From CAVRTM01 sp963696105 (GTDB lineage: Bacteria > Actinomycetota > Actinomycetes > Actinomycetales > Dermatophilaceae): DNA of 64,000 nucleotides. The translations under genes were made by a program, and so were the position numbers. Position 1 is the first letter of the stretch. Every line of letters starts with the position of its first letter. The notes under the pieces are model-generated. The model was not told the origin of the DNA, did not search any database, and saw nothing but the letters and a program-made list of their open reading frames with translations. The stretch is from NCBI GenBank assembly GCA_963696105.1, contig CAVOIP010000004.1, forward strand, positions 1 through 64,000, in the 5' to 3' direction. This document shows positions 44,463 through 53,411 of the stretch, in pieces.

Positions 44463-45028
44463 GTGAGCATCACCGACCCCGTCGTGGTGGGCGTGCAGTC
44501 GACCAGCCGCAGCCGCCGTACCTGCTCGGCGTCCCGGAACAGCCTCCTGCCGCTGCCGATCACGAGCGGTGACACCGTGAGCGAGTACTCGTCCACCAGG
44601 TCGTGCTGGATCAGGGTCTGGACGAGGGTGCCGCTGCCGAGGACGGCGATGGCCCCGCCGGGCTGCTCCTTGAGCCGGGCCACCGCCGTCGGCACGTCGC
44701 CCCGCAGGAGGGACGAGTGCTGCCACCGGAGCTCCCGCAGGGTCGTGGAGGCGACGTACTTGGGTGTGCCGTTCAGGTGCGCGGCGAACGGGTCGTCCGC
44801 AGGCGCGGTCGGCCAGTGCCGGGCCATGATCTCGTAGGTCCTGCGGCCGAACAGGTAGGCGCCCGTCGACGCCATGCCCTTCGCGGCGCTCGCGCCGAGG
44901 ACCTCGTCGGCGTACGGCCGCTGCCACCCGCCGTGCCGGAAGCCTCCGTCGGTGTCCTCCTCCGGCGAGCCCGGTGCCTGCATCACCCCGTCCAGGGACA
45001 GGAACTCGATGACCGTGAGCGTCCTCAT
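44447..45028 (-). CDS. Dihydrofolate reductase family protein (RibD C-terminal-like)
   Basis: The 193-residue protein has the DHFR/RibD_C fold. It starts VIEFLSLDGVMQAPGSPEED, then has LFGRRTYEIMARHWP (about 62), KYVASTTL and IAVLGSGTLVQTLIQHDLVD, and ends with a strand containing SVMLTYRPA. It probably binds NADPH. The true substrate is unknown, since family members are often mis-called dihydrofolate reductase. GGAGAGG lies 8 nt before the ATG. The 3' end overlaps the convergent mutase gene by 16 bp. Confidence 0.88.
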   Translation of the reverse strand: MRTLTVIEFLSLDGVMQAPGSPEEDTDGGFRHGGWQRPYADEVLGASAAKGMASTGAYLFGRRTYEIMARHWPTAPADDPFAAHLNGTPKYVASTTLRELRWQHSSLLRGDVPTAVARLKEQPGGAIAVLGSGTLVQTLIQHDLVDEYSLTVSPLVIGSGRRLFRDAEQVRRLRLVDCTPTTTGSVMLTYRPA

Positions 45029-45089
45029 GGGCCGTGCCTCTCCGTGGTGGGAATGCCTCCTCGGTCGCGACCGCGGCGGCGCGCCGACC

Positions 45090-46244
45090 TCATCGCTCCG
45101 GCCGCCTTCCCCAGGCCGTGGCGAGCTGCCGGACGATGCGCGCCACCCGCTCCGGGGAGGTGGCCAGGTTGACGCGGACGTGCCCCTTCCCGCCAGGGCC
45201 GAACCGTGCGCCGTCGTTGACCAGCACCCGGCCCTCGCGCAGCGCGAGGGCCGCCGGGTCCGCGTGCCCGAGTGCGCGGACGTCCAGCCAGGCCAGGTAC
45301 GTCGCCTCCAGCGGCCGCTGCCGCACGCCGGGGAGCAGCTCCGCGACGAGGCTGCCGAAGAGGGTGCGGTTGGCGTCGAGCCGCTGCAGCAGCTCCTCCA
45401 GCCACGGGGTGCCATGCCGGTACGCCGCGAGCGCGCCGACCACCCCGAGTGGTGAGGGGCCGTGGTTGGCGGTGTGCGGAAGAGCGCGCACGGCGTCCGC
45501 GTCGTCGAGCGTGCCGGTCACGACCTGCGCGCAGCGCAGCCCCGGCATGTTCCACGCCTTGGCGGCGGACAGGACCGTCGTGGTGTGAGCGGCCGTGCCC
45601 TCGAGCGCGCCGTAGGGGACGTGGGTCGCGCCCGGCAGGACCAGCGGCGCGTGGACCTCGTCGCTGACCACCCGTGCCCCGTGCCGCAGGACGACGTCGC
45701 GCAGCCCCTCCATCTCCCGCCGGTCGAAGACGCGACCCCACGGGTTGTGCGGCTGGCACAGGAGCACGGTGCGGGCGCCCGCGGCGAGCGCGGCGTCGAT
45801 GCGGTGCAGGTCCAGTGCCGCCGGGCCGTCCGGGTCGAGCGCAACGGGGACCAGTGCGCGGCCGGTGAGCCCCACGACGTCCAGGAACGGCGGGTACGCC
45901 GGGGTCGGCACCACCACGGCGGCGTCCCGGCACAGCGTCCGCAGGACCAGCTCGATCCCGGCCATGACGTCCGGCACCAGCACCACCTGAGCCGGCTCGA
46001 CGGTCCACGCCCAGCGCTCCGCGGTGAACGCGGCCAGGGCCTGCGCGACGCCGGTCCGGGCGTCGGCCGGGCTGTAGCCGACCGCCCCACGGTCGACCGC
46101 GTCGTGGAGGGCCGCGGCCACGGGGTCGGCGAGGGCGAAGTCCATCTCGGCCACCCACGCGGGCAGCACGTCGGGAGCCGCGGCCGTCCACTTCGCGCCG
46201 GCCCGGTCGCGCAGCTCCTGGTCGCTGAGGTCGCGCACCGCCAT
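45090..46244 (-). CDS. MalY/PatB-type PLP aminotransferase (probable C-S beta-lyase)
   Basis: This 384-residue fold-type I PLP enzyme shows WVAEMDFALADPVAAAL near residue 30 and TPAYPPFLDVV. It also has QPHNPWGRVF (about 165), the aspartate in VSDEVHAPLVLPG, and the PLP lysine in LSAAKAWNMPGLRCA (about 230), all features of the MalY/PatB subgroup. Those enzymes cleave cystathionine or cysteine conjugates. The start is ATG 46244 with a possible CACGAT -10 located 6 nt before it. Confidence 0.9.
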   Translation of the reverse strand: MAVRDLSDQELRDRAGAKWTAAAPDVLPAWVAEMDFALADPVAAALHDAVDRGAVGYSPADARTGVAQALAAFTAERWAWTVEPAQVVLVPDVMAGIELVLRTLCRDAAVVVPTPAYPPFLDVVGLTGRALVPVALDPDGPAALDLHRIDAALAAGARTVLLCQPHNPWGRVFDRREMEGLRDVVLRHGARVVSDEVHAPLVLPGATHVPYGALEGTAAHTTTVLSAAKAWNMPGLRCAQVVTGTLDDADAVRALPHTANHGPSPLGVVGALAAYRHGTPWLEELLQRLDANRTLFGSLVAELLPGVRQRPLEATYLAWLDVRALGHADPAALALREGRVLVNDGARFGPGGKGHVRVNLATSPERVARIVRQLATAWGRRPER

Positions 46245-46272
46245 GGGGCGATCGTGACAGGCGGCGGCGATC

Positions 46273-46278
46273 TACAGT
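46273..46278 (+). promoter_or_regulatory. -10 TACAGT before the degenerate histidine-phosphatase gene
   Basis: TACAGT is followed by 6 nt and the ATG at 46285, in a 40-bp divergent gap with the PLP enzyme gene. Confidence 0.5.
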
Positions 46279-46284
46279 CGGGGA

Positions 46285-46875
46285 ATGAGCGACCTGCAGT
46301 GCCCGGCCACGTTCCTCGTGGTCGGCTGGGCCCCCGCTCCGTGCGAGCCCGGGGACGTCGAGCGCGTCCGCGGCGAGGGGCGGGGACGACTGGCCGAGCC
46401 GGCTGGGCTGGCCGACCTGGCCGAGCTCGCCGAGGAGCTGCGCGACCGCAGGATCGCCGTGGTCTGCAGCGGCCGCGACGCGACGGCGCTGGGGGCGGCG
46501 AGCTTGCTGGCCGGACGGCTGGGCGTGCCGCACCGCGGCATCGACGGGCTGGAGCCGCCGCCGGCCGGGCCTGCGCGCGCCGGTGCCGCCGGCGCTGACG
46601 CGCAGGGTGGCGTGGCGAAGGGTGCCGGTGCGCCAGGCGTCGGTGCCGCGCGCGCCGACGCCCCGTCCGCGCGCCACCGGGCGGCCCTGGACGCCCTCGC
46701 CGACCTGTACCGCGGCGAGACCGTGGTCGTGGTGATGGACATCGGCGTGCTGACGGCGCTCTGGCCGGGCACCCGGACCCACGACGCCGTGGGCGCCCTG
46801 TCGCCGTACCGGCTGGTGACGGTGCAGGTGGACGGCGACGGGTGGCGGCTGCTCGGCCGGCCCGGCGGCGGCTGA
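46285..46875 (+). CDS. Degenerate histidine-phosphatase-like protein lacking catalytic motifs
   Basis: The 196-residue protein has no clear family signature. Its layout follows the phosphoglycerate-mutase/histidine-phosphatase fold: CPATFLVVGWAPAPCEP at the position of the RHGE motif, IAVVCSGRDATALGAASLLA at that of the CSPLxRTxxTA helix, and VVVVMDIGVLTALW at that of the second catalytic His segment. Both catalytic histidines and the arginines are absent, so it is unlikely to be a phosphatase. An Ala/Gly-rich low-complexity insert (about 90-130) is unusual. The assignment is tentative. Leaderless ATG. Confidence 0.5.
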   Translation: MSDLQCPATFLVVGWAPAPCEPGDVERVRGEGRGRLAEPAGLADLAELAEELRDRRIAVVCSGRDATALGAASLLAGRLGVPHRGIDGLEPPPAGPARAGAAGADAQGGVAKGAGAPGVGAARADAPSARHRAALDALADLYRGETVVVVMDIGVLTALWPGTRTHDAVGALSPYRLVTVQVDGDGWRLLGRPGGG

Positions 46876-46880
46876 GCGGG

Positions 46881-48404
46881 TCAGCCGATGACGGTGGCCG
46901 CGGCGCGCCGGCCGTCACCGGCGGCGGACAGCCCTCCCTCGGCGTCGCGCAGCGTCGCGCCGACCCCGCCGAAGAACATGTCGCGGTGACCGTGGACGCG
47001 GGCGGGCAGACCGCTGCGCTGCACCGCCTCCCGCAGCGCGTCGTCGTCCTCGTGCTCGATCCGGGCGGACCCGTCCTCGAGCGTGCTGAGGTGCAACCGT
47101 GGCCGGTCGATCGCCGACTGCAGGTCGGCACCCTCGAGGCAGAACGCCGCCAGCACCTGCAGCAGCGCCGTGGTGATGCGGTCGGCGCCCGGGCTGCCCA
47201 CGGCCAGGCGGGCTCCGTCGCGGTGGCGGGCGGTCGTCGGCGCCATGTTGGAGGCCAGCCGGGTGCCGGGGGTGAGGGCGTGCAGCCCCCGGCGGTTGAG
47301 CTCGGGCTCGCCCAGGCAGTTGTTGAGCACCAGGCCGGTGCCCGGGACGGTGACGCCGGATCCGTAGCCGGCCGAGGCGGTGATGGCGCAGGCGGTCCCG
47401 TCACTGTCCACGACGGACACGTGGGCGGTCGAGGACGACGTCGGCAGCGCGGCCAGGTTCTGCTCGGTGACCGTGCGGATGAGGTCGCGGCCGGCCTCGA
47501 GCAGGTCCTCCGACACGTCCAGGTGCTCCCGCCGGTAGCCCAGCACCTCGCGCTGGATCCTGATGAGGTCCCCCGGGCCGGGGCCCTCCCGGCGCGCCAG
47601 CATCAGGAGCATCGCCGTCAGCACCGGGCCACCGATCGACGGGGGAGGGTTGGCCGCGATGCTCCAGCCGCGCAGCGTGCTCAGCAGGGCCGGCCGCTCC
47701 TTCGGGTCGTACCCCGCCAGGTCGGCCGCGGTGACGAGTCCGCCCCGGTCGGCCATGTCCCGAGCCACCTGCTCGGCGAGGTCGCCGGTGTAGAGGTCGG
47801 TCCAGCCGCGGTGCGCCAGGTGGGAGAGCGAGCCGGCGAGCTCGGGGGAGCGCAGCGTCGTACCGGCGGGGTGGGGCACGCCCTCGGAGCTGTGGAAGGC
47901 CCGGGTCTGCTCGTCCCAGCCGAAGATCGAGTCGTGCACCAGGGCGAGGTAGCTGGCGGCCGCCGCACCGAGCGGAAAGCCGTCGCGCGCGGCGGAGATC
48001 GCCGGGGCCAGCAGCTCGGCCCAGGGGGCGGCGCCGTGGCGCTCGTGGGCGCGCCCGAAGGCTGCGAAGGCCCCCGGCGTGGCGACCGAGCCGTGGCCGG
48101 CGAACACGGTGAGCCCGCCGCCGTACGTCGTGTGGATCTCCCGCACGCCGGCGCCGAACCGCTCCTGCGGCAGGCCCCGACCGGGCATCTCCACGTTGCC
48201 GTCGACCACGACGGGCGAGCCGTCAGCGGGCCAGATGTTGACGAACGCGCCCCCGAGCGGGCTGACCACGCCGGGTTCGGTGACCGTGGCCACGAGCATG
48301 GCGGCGATCGCGGCGTCGACCGCCGTGCCGCCGGCGTGGATGAGGTCCAGGCCCGCCTGGGCGGCGAGGGGACTGGTTGCGGCCACTGCCGCGCGCCTGT
48401 TCAC
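46881..48404 (-). CDS. Gamma-glutamyltransferase family protein
   Basis: This 507-residue Ntn-hydrolase precursor has the N-terminal IHAGGTAVDAAIAAMLVATV and VVSPLGGAFVNIW. The processing and catalytic threonine is in SSSTAHVSVVDSDGTACAIT (about 325), with VTVPGTGLVLNNCLGE and GSPGADRITTALLQVL downstream. It should self-cleave into two chains. No signal peptide is seen, so it is probably cytosolic, and the substrate may be glutathione, mycothiol-related or another gamma-glutamyl amide. The GTG at 48404 lies 6 nt after GACAAT on the minus strand. The GTG at 48422 is an alternative. Confidence 0.9.
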   Translation of the reverse strand: MNRRAAVAATSPLAAQAGLDLIHAGGTAVDAAIAAMLVATVTEPGVVSPLGGAFVNIWPADGSPVVVDGNVEMPGRGLPQERFGAGVREIHTTYGGGLTVFAGHGSVATPGAFAAFGRAHERHGAAPWAELLAPAISAARDGFPLGAAAASYLALVHDSIFGWDEQTRAFHSSEGVPHPAGTTLRSPELAGSLSHLAHRGWTDLYTGDLAEQVARDMADRGGLVTAADLAGYDPKERPALLSTLRGWSIAANPPPSIGGPVLTAMLLMLARREGPGPGDLIRIQREVLGYRREHLDVSEDLLEAGRDLIRTVTEQNLAALPTSSSTAHVSVVDSDGTACAITASAGYGSGVTVPGTGLVLNNCLGEPELNRRGLHALTPGTRLASNMAPTTARHRDGARLAVGSPGADRITTALLQVLAAFCLEGADLQSAIDRPRLHLSTLEDGSARIEHEDDDALREAVQRSGLPARVHGHRDMFFGGVGATLRDAEGGLSAAGDGRRAAATVIG

Positions 48405-48490
48405 GGCTCGATTGTCGATCACCGGTGCGTGTCGCGCCCGGGCGCCTCGCCAGGCGGGACCAGCAGGGCTGTCGGGCGGCGGCGGGCGCG

Positions 48491-48540
48491 ACCGGCAGGT
48501 TCGCGCGTGCGGGACGTGCTGGACCGTCAGGTCTGCGCGT
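48491..48540. repeat. Two copies of a 32-bp-period intergenic repeat
   Basis: ACCGGCAGGT at 48491-48500 and ACCGTCAGGT at 48523-48532 are 32 bp apart and share flanking GCGCGTG-type sequence. They are the reverse complement of the AACCTGCCGGT units at 56399-56540. They lie in the gap between GGT and nucS. Confidence 0.6.
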
Positions 48541-48547
48541 GAGGGGG

Positions 48548-49245
48548 CTAGAAGAGGCGCGTGGTGACGTCGTCCATGCCGCGCAGGGCGTCGTAGTCCA
48601 GGGTCACGCAGCGGATGCCGCGGTCGATCGCCAGGGTCCGCGCCTGGGGCTTGATCTCCTGGGCCGCGAAGATCCCGATGACCGGTGCCGAGGAGGGGGT
48701 CGCGGTTCATCAGCTCGAGGTAGCGCGTCAGCTGCTCGACGCCGTCGATGTCGCCGCGGCGCTTGATCTCGACCGCGACGCTGGCGCCGCTGGCGTCCTG
48801 GCACAGGATGTCGACCGGGCCGATCGCCGTCATGTACTCGCGCCGCACCAGGGTGTAGCCCGTCGCCGAGCGGCTGGATGTGCTCGGCCAGCAGCTGCTG
48901 CAGGTGGGCCTCGACGCCGTCCTTGACCAGGCCCGGGTCGACCCCGAGCTCGTGGGCGCAGTCGTGCAGCACCTCGTGCAGCCGCACGCGCAGCCGGTCG
49001 TCGGACTTGGCGTGCTGGACGATCCAGACGGCCGACACGCCGTCGGCGGCCTCATGGTCCTCGGGGCAGACCTCGGCCATCGCGCACGGCGGGCTCATCC
49101 AGTTCAGCGGCTTGTACGAGCCACCGTCGCTGTGCACCAGCACGCTGCCGTCGGCCTTGACCATCAGCAGGCGGGTGGCCAGCGGCAGGTGGGCCTGGAG
49201 CCGACCCTCGTAGTCGACGCTGCATCGAGCGATCACCAGTCGCAC
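48548..49245 (-). pseudogene. nucS: Mismatch endonuclease NucS/EndoMS, disrupted by two +1 frameshifts
   Basis: NucS/EndoMS cuts mismatched DNA and replaces MutS/MutL in actinobacteria. Joining three frames gives a complete protein of about 232 residues. The start is MRLVIARCSVDYEGRLQAHL with SDGGSYKPLNWMSPP. The middle (YTLVRREYMTAIGPVDILCQ, VAVEIKRRGDIDGVEQLTRY) holds the PD-(D/E)XK acid and lysine residues. The end is FAAQEIKPQARTLAIDRGIR and VTTRLF. An extra G near 48862 and another base near 48684 shift the frame; 698 nt equals 232 codons plus two. Every conserved block survives, so base errors are more likely than loss. If the shifts are real, the strain should be a mutator. GTG start, -10 TAGGCT 8 nt upstream. 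Confidence 0.85.
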
Positions 49246-49256
49246 GACGGGGAAGC

Positions 49257-50142
49257 CTAACCGCTGGGGCGCAGGTCCTCCGACTCGGCGTCGCCGGGCC
49301 CCACGCCGTGGTGCCCGTCCTCCGGCGGTGGTTCGGCCCGCCGCGCCAGCGCGATGCAGCCGCCCAGCGTCGCGGCGAAGCCCAGCGCGGCGACGACGGG
49401 AAGCCGGCGCGGACGCGGTCGTGCAGCAGGAGCAGCCCGATCGCCGACGGCACCACCGTCTCGACGGCGAACGTGACGGCGGCCGTGGTCGTCACGGTCC
49501 CCCGGTCGAGCGCCAGGCCGTAACAGACCAGCGCCACGGCGGCGTAGGCGACGATCGCCCAGGCGGTCGGGGACAGCAGGAGTCCCACCACGGGTCGGGC
49601 ACCACGAGGACGCGCGAGGCGACGCCGACGCCGCCGAACCCCAGCCCCGAGGCCACCGCGAGCAGGACCGCGGAGCGCGGACCCCGGCGAGCCAGCCCGA
49701 CCAGCGCCACGGCCGCGACGGGTACGACGCCGGCCAGCACCACCCAGCGCGCGCCGGGCCCGAGCCGGACCGCCGGCTCCTCGGTCGCGCTCAGGGCGAG
49801 GGCGAGCAGGCCAAGCCCGACCACGGCGAGCGCCACGACCTCCCGCCGCTCCAGCCGGGCGCCGAGGAACAGCACGGCGAGCACCGCCGTGACCGCCACG
49901 CTGGAGGCGATCGCGGACTGCACGACGAACAACGGCAGGGTGCGCAGCGCGGCGATCGAGGCGAGGAAGCCGAGCCCGTCGAGGGCCAGGCCGACGGCGT
50001 ACAGGCGCCCGGCCCACAGTCGCGCGGGCAGCGACGCGCCCGTCGGCACCAGGCGCAGGGAACGCACGCCGGCGGCCTGAAGGACCGTCGCGGCGCCGTA
50101 CAGGACGGCGGCGGCGAACGCGCCGAGCAGACCGGTGAGCAC
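49257..50142 (-). pseudogene. EamA/DMT-type membrane transporter, disrupted by two -1 frameshifts
   Basis: A roughly 295-residue multi-helix protein is recovered by joining three frames. It begins VLTGLLGAFAAAVLYGAATV, which resembles the DMT/EamA or DUF6-like permease layout. Hydrophobic segments continue through LVGLARRGPRSAVLLAVASG, then SPTAWAIVAYAAVALVCYGL (after a missing base near 49590), and finally PVVAALGFAATLGGCIALAR (after a missing C near 49402). The charged tail ends EDGHHGVGPGDAESEDLRPS. About nine to ten membrane segments are predicted. The substrate is unknown. The GTG at 50142 has CAGGAT 6 nt upstream. Confidence 0.7.
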
Positions 50143-50249
50143 CCGGTGATCCTGCCATCCCCTCGGGGACGGCTGCGTGGCGTGGCGACCGGGAGGTGAC
50201 TTCCCTCGCCGTCTCCCCTGCTGTCCGGACCCTCTGACAGACTCCGGGC

Positions 50250-52033
50250 ATGGCACGGAACTTCGCCCTCATCGGCGTGATCGGACTGGGCACGATGGGC
50301 GCCGGCATCGTCGAGGTGTTCGCCCGCAACGGCCTCGACGTCGTGGCGGTCGAGAGCACGCCCCGCCGACGTCGTGCGGGGGCAGGGCGTGCTGCGGCAC
50401 TCCACCGACCGCGCCGTCGCCCGCGGCAAGCTCGGCGCGGCGGAGCAGGCGGCGCTGCTCGCACGCGTGCGGTTCACCAGCGAGCTGGAGGACCTGGCCG
50501 AGCGCGACCTGGTCGTCGAGGCGGTGCCCGAGCACCTGGACCTCAAGCGCGAGATCTTCGGCAAGCTCGACGCGATCGTGAGCCCGACGCCATCCTGGCC
50601 ACCAACACCTCCAGCCTGTCGGTCACCGAGATCTCGGTGGCCACGCACAACCCCCGCCGGGTCGTCGGCATGCACTTCTTCAACCCCGCGCCGGTGCTGA
50701 GGTTCGTCGAGGTCATCCGCACGGTGGTCACCGAGGACGCCGTGGTCGACGACGTCAAGGCGCTGGCCGAGCGGCTGGGCAAGATGCCGGTCGTCGTCGG
50801 GGACAAGGCCGGCTTCATCGCCAACGCCCTGCTCTTCGGCTACCTCAACCACGCCGTCTCGATGTTCGAGTCCCGCTACGCCAGCCGCGAGGACATCGAC
50901 GCCGCCATGCAGCTGGGCTGCGGCCTGCCGATGGGGCCGCTGGCGCTGATGGACCTCATCGGCCTGGACACCGCCTACGAGATCCTCGACACGATGTACA
51001 AGCAGGGCCGCGACCGGCTGCACGCCCCGAGCCCGATCCTCAAGCAGATGGTCACCGCCGGGCTCAGGGGCCGCAAGAGCGGGCGCGGCTTCTACACCTA
51101 CGACGAGGCAGGGTCGATCGCGCGTGGTCGCCGACGCCCTGACGCCCGCCGGTGACGCCGCGGCCGGGAGGGTGCGCCCGGTCCGCAGCGTCGGCGTGGT
51201 CGGCTCCGGGACCATGGCGGCCGGCATCGTCGAGGTGTTCGCCAAGGCCGGCTACGACGTGACGCTACGTCGCGCGCTCGCAGACGAGGCTGGAGGCGGT
51301 GCGCCGAGGTGCTGGCCCAGCAGCCTGGAGAAGGCCGTGCAGCGGGGCACGCTGTCCGACGAGCGACCGCGACGCCGCGCTCGCGCGGGTCCGCGGCACC
51401 ACGTCGCTGGAGGACCTCGCCGGCGCCGACCTCGTGGTCGAGGCCGTCGTGGAGGAGCTCGACGGTCAAGCAGGCGCTGTTCGAGAACCTCGACGAGATC
51501 TGCCGGCCCGGCGCGATCCTGGCGACCACCACGTCCTCGCTGCCGGTGGTCGAGTGCGCGGCAGCGACTCGCCGGCCCCGGGACGTCGTCGGGATGCACT
51601 TCTTCAACCCGGCCCCGGTGATGACGCTGGTCGAGGTCGTGCACACGGTGTCGACCGCGCAGGACGTCGTGGCCACCGCCCAGGACCTCTGCCGGCGGCT
51701 CGGCAAGCACCCGGTCACCTGCGGCGACCGGGCCGGGTTCATCGTCAACGCCCTGCTCTTTCCCGTACCTCAACGACGCCGTGAAGATGCTGGAGGCGCA
51801 CTACGCCAGCGCGGACGACATCGACACCGCCATGAAGACCGGCTGCGGCTACCCGATGGGGCCGTTCGAGCTGCTCGACGTCGTGGGTCTGGACGTCGCG
51901 CTCGCGATCCAGCGCGAGCTCTATCTGGAGTTCCGCGAGCGCGGCTTCGCGCCCGGCCCCGCTGCTCGAGCAGCTGGTCACCGCCGGCTACCTCGGCCGC
52001 AAGGCCGGCCGCGGCTTCCGCACCTACGCCTGA
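50250..52033 (+). pseudogene. Two-domain 3-hydroxybutyryl/3-hydroxyacyl-CoA dehydrogenase with about ten frameshifts
   Basis: Following the homologous frames yields one protein of about 593 residues with two tandem 3HCDH units, as in Streptomyces. Unit 1 has GLGTMGAGIVEVFARNG, TNTSSLSVTEIS, GMHFFNPAPVLRFVEVI and LGCGLPMGPLALMDLIG. Unit 2 has GSGTMAAGIVEVFAKAGYDV, TTTSSLPVVECA, GMHFFNPAPVMTLVEVV and GCGYPMGPFELLDVVGLDVA, and ends GFRTYA at 52033. Shifts lie near 50367, 50590 (a deletion), 51123, 51267, 51303, 51325, 51370, 51462, 51757 and 51962. The enzyme would reduce acetoacetyl-CoA to 3-hydroxybutyryl-CoA. The reading 50250-51155 is the longest open piece. The density of shifts points to poor sequence here or recent decay. 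CAGACT lies 6 nt before the ATG. Confidence 0.85.
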
Positions 52034-52190
52034 GCGGTTGTCCCCCTTCGGAGTCGGTACGGCGCCGTCGGCGAGCGGGCCGTCCTGTGTCCCCCGGCAG
52101 GCCGCGTCCGGCCCCACCTCGGCCCACCGCGACGACGTCCCCGGACCGGCGCGTGACGGGAGCGGCGTGACGTCCACGTGCGGCGTTCGG

Positions 52191-52196
52191 CACAAT
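52191..52196 (+). promoter_or_regulatory. -10-like CACAAT for a leaderless gene
   Basis: CACAAT is followed by 6 nt and the ATG at 52203. The remaining 150 bp back to the dehydrogenase stop holds no recognisable gene. Confidence 0.4.
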
Positions 52197-52202
52197 CGAG
52201 CC

Positions 52203-52502
52203 ATGCCCCGAGCCAACCGCCGCCGCCGTGACGAGGCGCCGCTGAACCACGGCCGCGCCCTCGGCGGTGCCGCGCGACGGGAGCAGCACGCCGGCGGCGA
52301 GTGGTTCGTCCGCGCCGTCACCGGCGCCGGAGCCACCCGTGCCTACCTGTGCCCCGGCTGCTCCCAGGACGTGCGACCCGGCGTACCCCACGTCGTGGTC
52401 TGGCCGGCGGACGGCGTCGGTGGGCTGGACCAGCGCCGCCACTGGCACTCGGCCTGCTGGGGCGCCCGCACCCGACGACCACCACGAGGATCCTGGAAGT
52501 GA
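52203..52502 (+). CDS. Conserved actinobacterial small Cys-containing protein, function unknown
   Basis: The 99-residue protein has a basic start (MPRANRRRRDEAPLNHGRAL) and a core with a putative metal site. CPGCSQDVRPGVPHVVVWPA (about 55) is followed by RRHWHSACWGAR (about 80), giving three Cys and two His candidates. Proteins like this are widespread in actinobacteria and sometimes mis-called ATP/GTP-binding. Its stop overlaps the GTG of the next gene, suggesting coupling. Confidence 0.75.
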   Translation: MPRANRRRRDEAPLNHGRALGGAARREQHAGGEWFVRAVTGAGATRAYLCPGCSQDVRPGVPHVVVWPADGVGGLDQRRHWHSACWGARTRRPPRGSWK

Positions 52503-53397
52503 CGACCGAGAGCCCCGACACCGCCCGCACGGGTGGGCAGCGACGACCAGGTGGAGGTGCGCTCCGGCACCGTCCTGCGGGCCCGCCGCGAGGACATCGA
52601 GCTGCACACCGCCGACGGCCTCACCCTCGTCGGCGAGCTGGCGCTGCCGCCGGACCGCGAGCCCGTCGCGACGCTGGTGACCCTCCACCCGCTGCCCACG
52701 CACGGCGGCTTCATGGACAGCCACGTGCTGCGCAAGGCCTCCTACCGGCTGCCTGCCCTGGCCGACATCGCCGTCCTGCGCTTCAACACCCGAGGCACGA
52801 CGTCCCCGCGCGGCACCTCCGGCGGCACCTTCGACGAGGCCCGCTCCGAGCGGTTCGACGTGGCGGCGGCCATCGAGTTCGCCGAGTTCCACGACCTGCC
52901 GCACCGCTGGCTGCTGGGGTGGTCGTTCGGCACCGACCTGGCGCTCATGCACGGGCACGACCCGGCGGTGGAGGGCGCGATCCTGCTCAGCCCGCCGCTG
53001 CGGTTCAGCGGCGCGGAGCACCTGCGGGCCTGGGCTGACGGCGGCAAGCCGCTCGTCGCGCTCGTTCCCGAGCACGACGACTACCTGCGCCCCGCGGAGG
53101 CGGCCCGGCGCTTCGCCGCGGTGCCGCAGGCGCGGGTCGTCGGGGTCGAGGGGGGCCGGCACCTGTGGGTGGGGGAGACGCTGGTGCGCCGCGCGCTCGA
53201 CGAGATCGTCGCCGTCGTGGCTCCGGACCGCGGGCCGCTGCCTCGCACGGTGCCCGCGTCAATGGTCGAACCCGAGAGCGCAGGGACCGCAGACGCGACT
53301 GACCCTGCGGACACCGACACCGACACCCGACACCGAGGCCCAGGCTGCGGCTGAGTCCGGGACCCGGGACGACGCCGCGGACGCCGCCCGGGGCTGA
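52499..53397 (+). CDS. Alpha/beta hydrolase, with two probable +1 frameshifts
   Basis: The uninterrupted frame 52533-53354 encodes most of an alpha/beta hydrolase. It includes LVTLHPLPTHGGFMDSHVLR, VLRFNTRGTTSPRGTSGGTF, the nucleophile elbow LLGWSFGTDLALMHGHD (GWSFG), the acid in VPEHDDYLRPAEA and the histidine in EGGRHLWVGE. The likely true start is the GTG at 52499, overlapping the previous stop (GTGA), with an extra G near 52532. A second extra C near 53325 moves the tail to a stop at 53397. The span of 899 nt equals 299 codons plus two bases, as expected for two insertions. Substrate unknown. Confidence 0.8.
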
Positions 53398-53411
53398 CCG
53401 AACCGGAGGGC

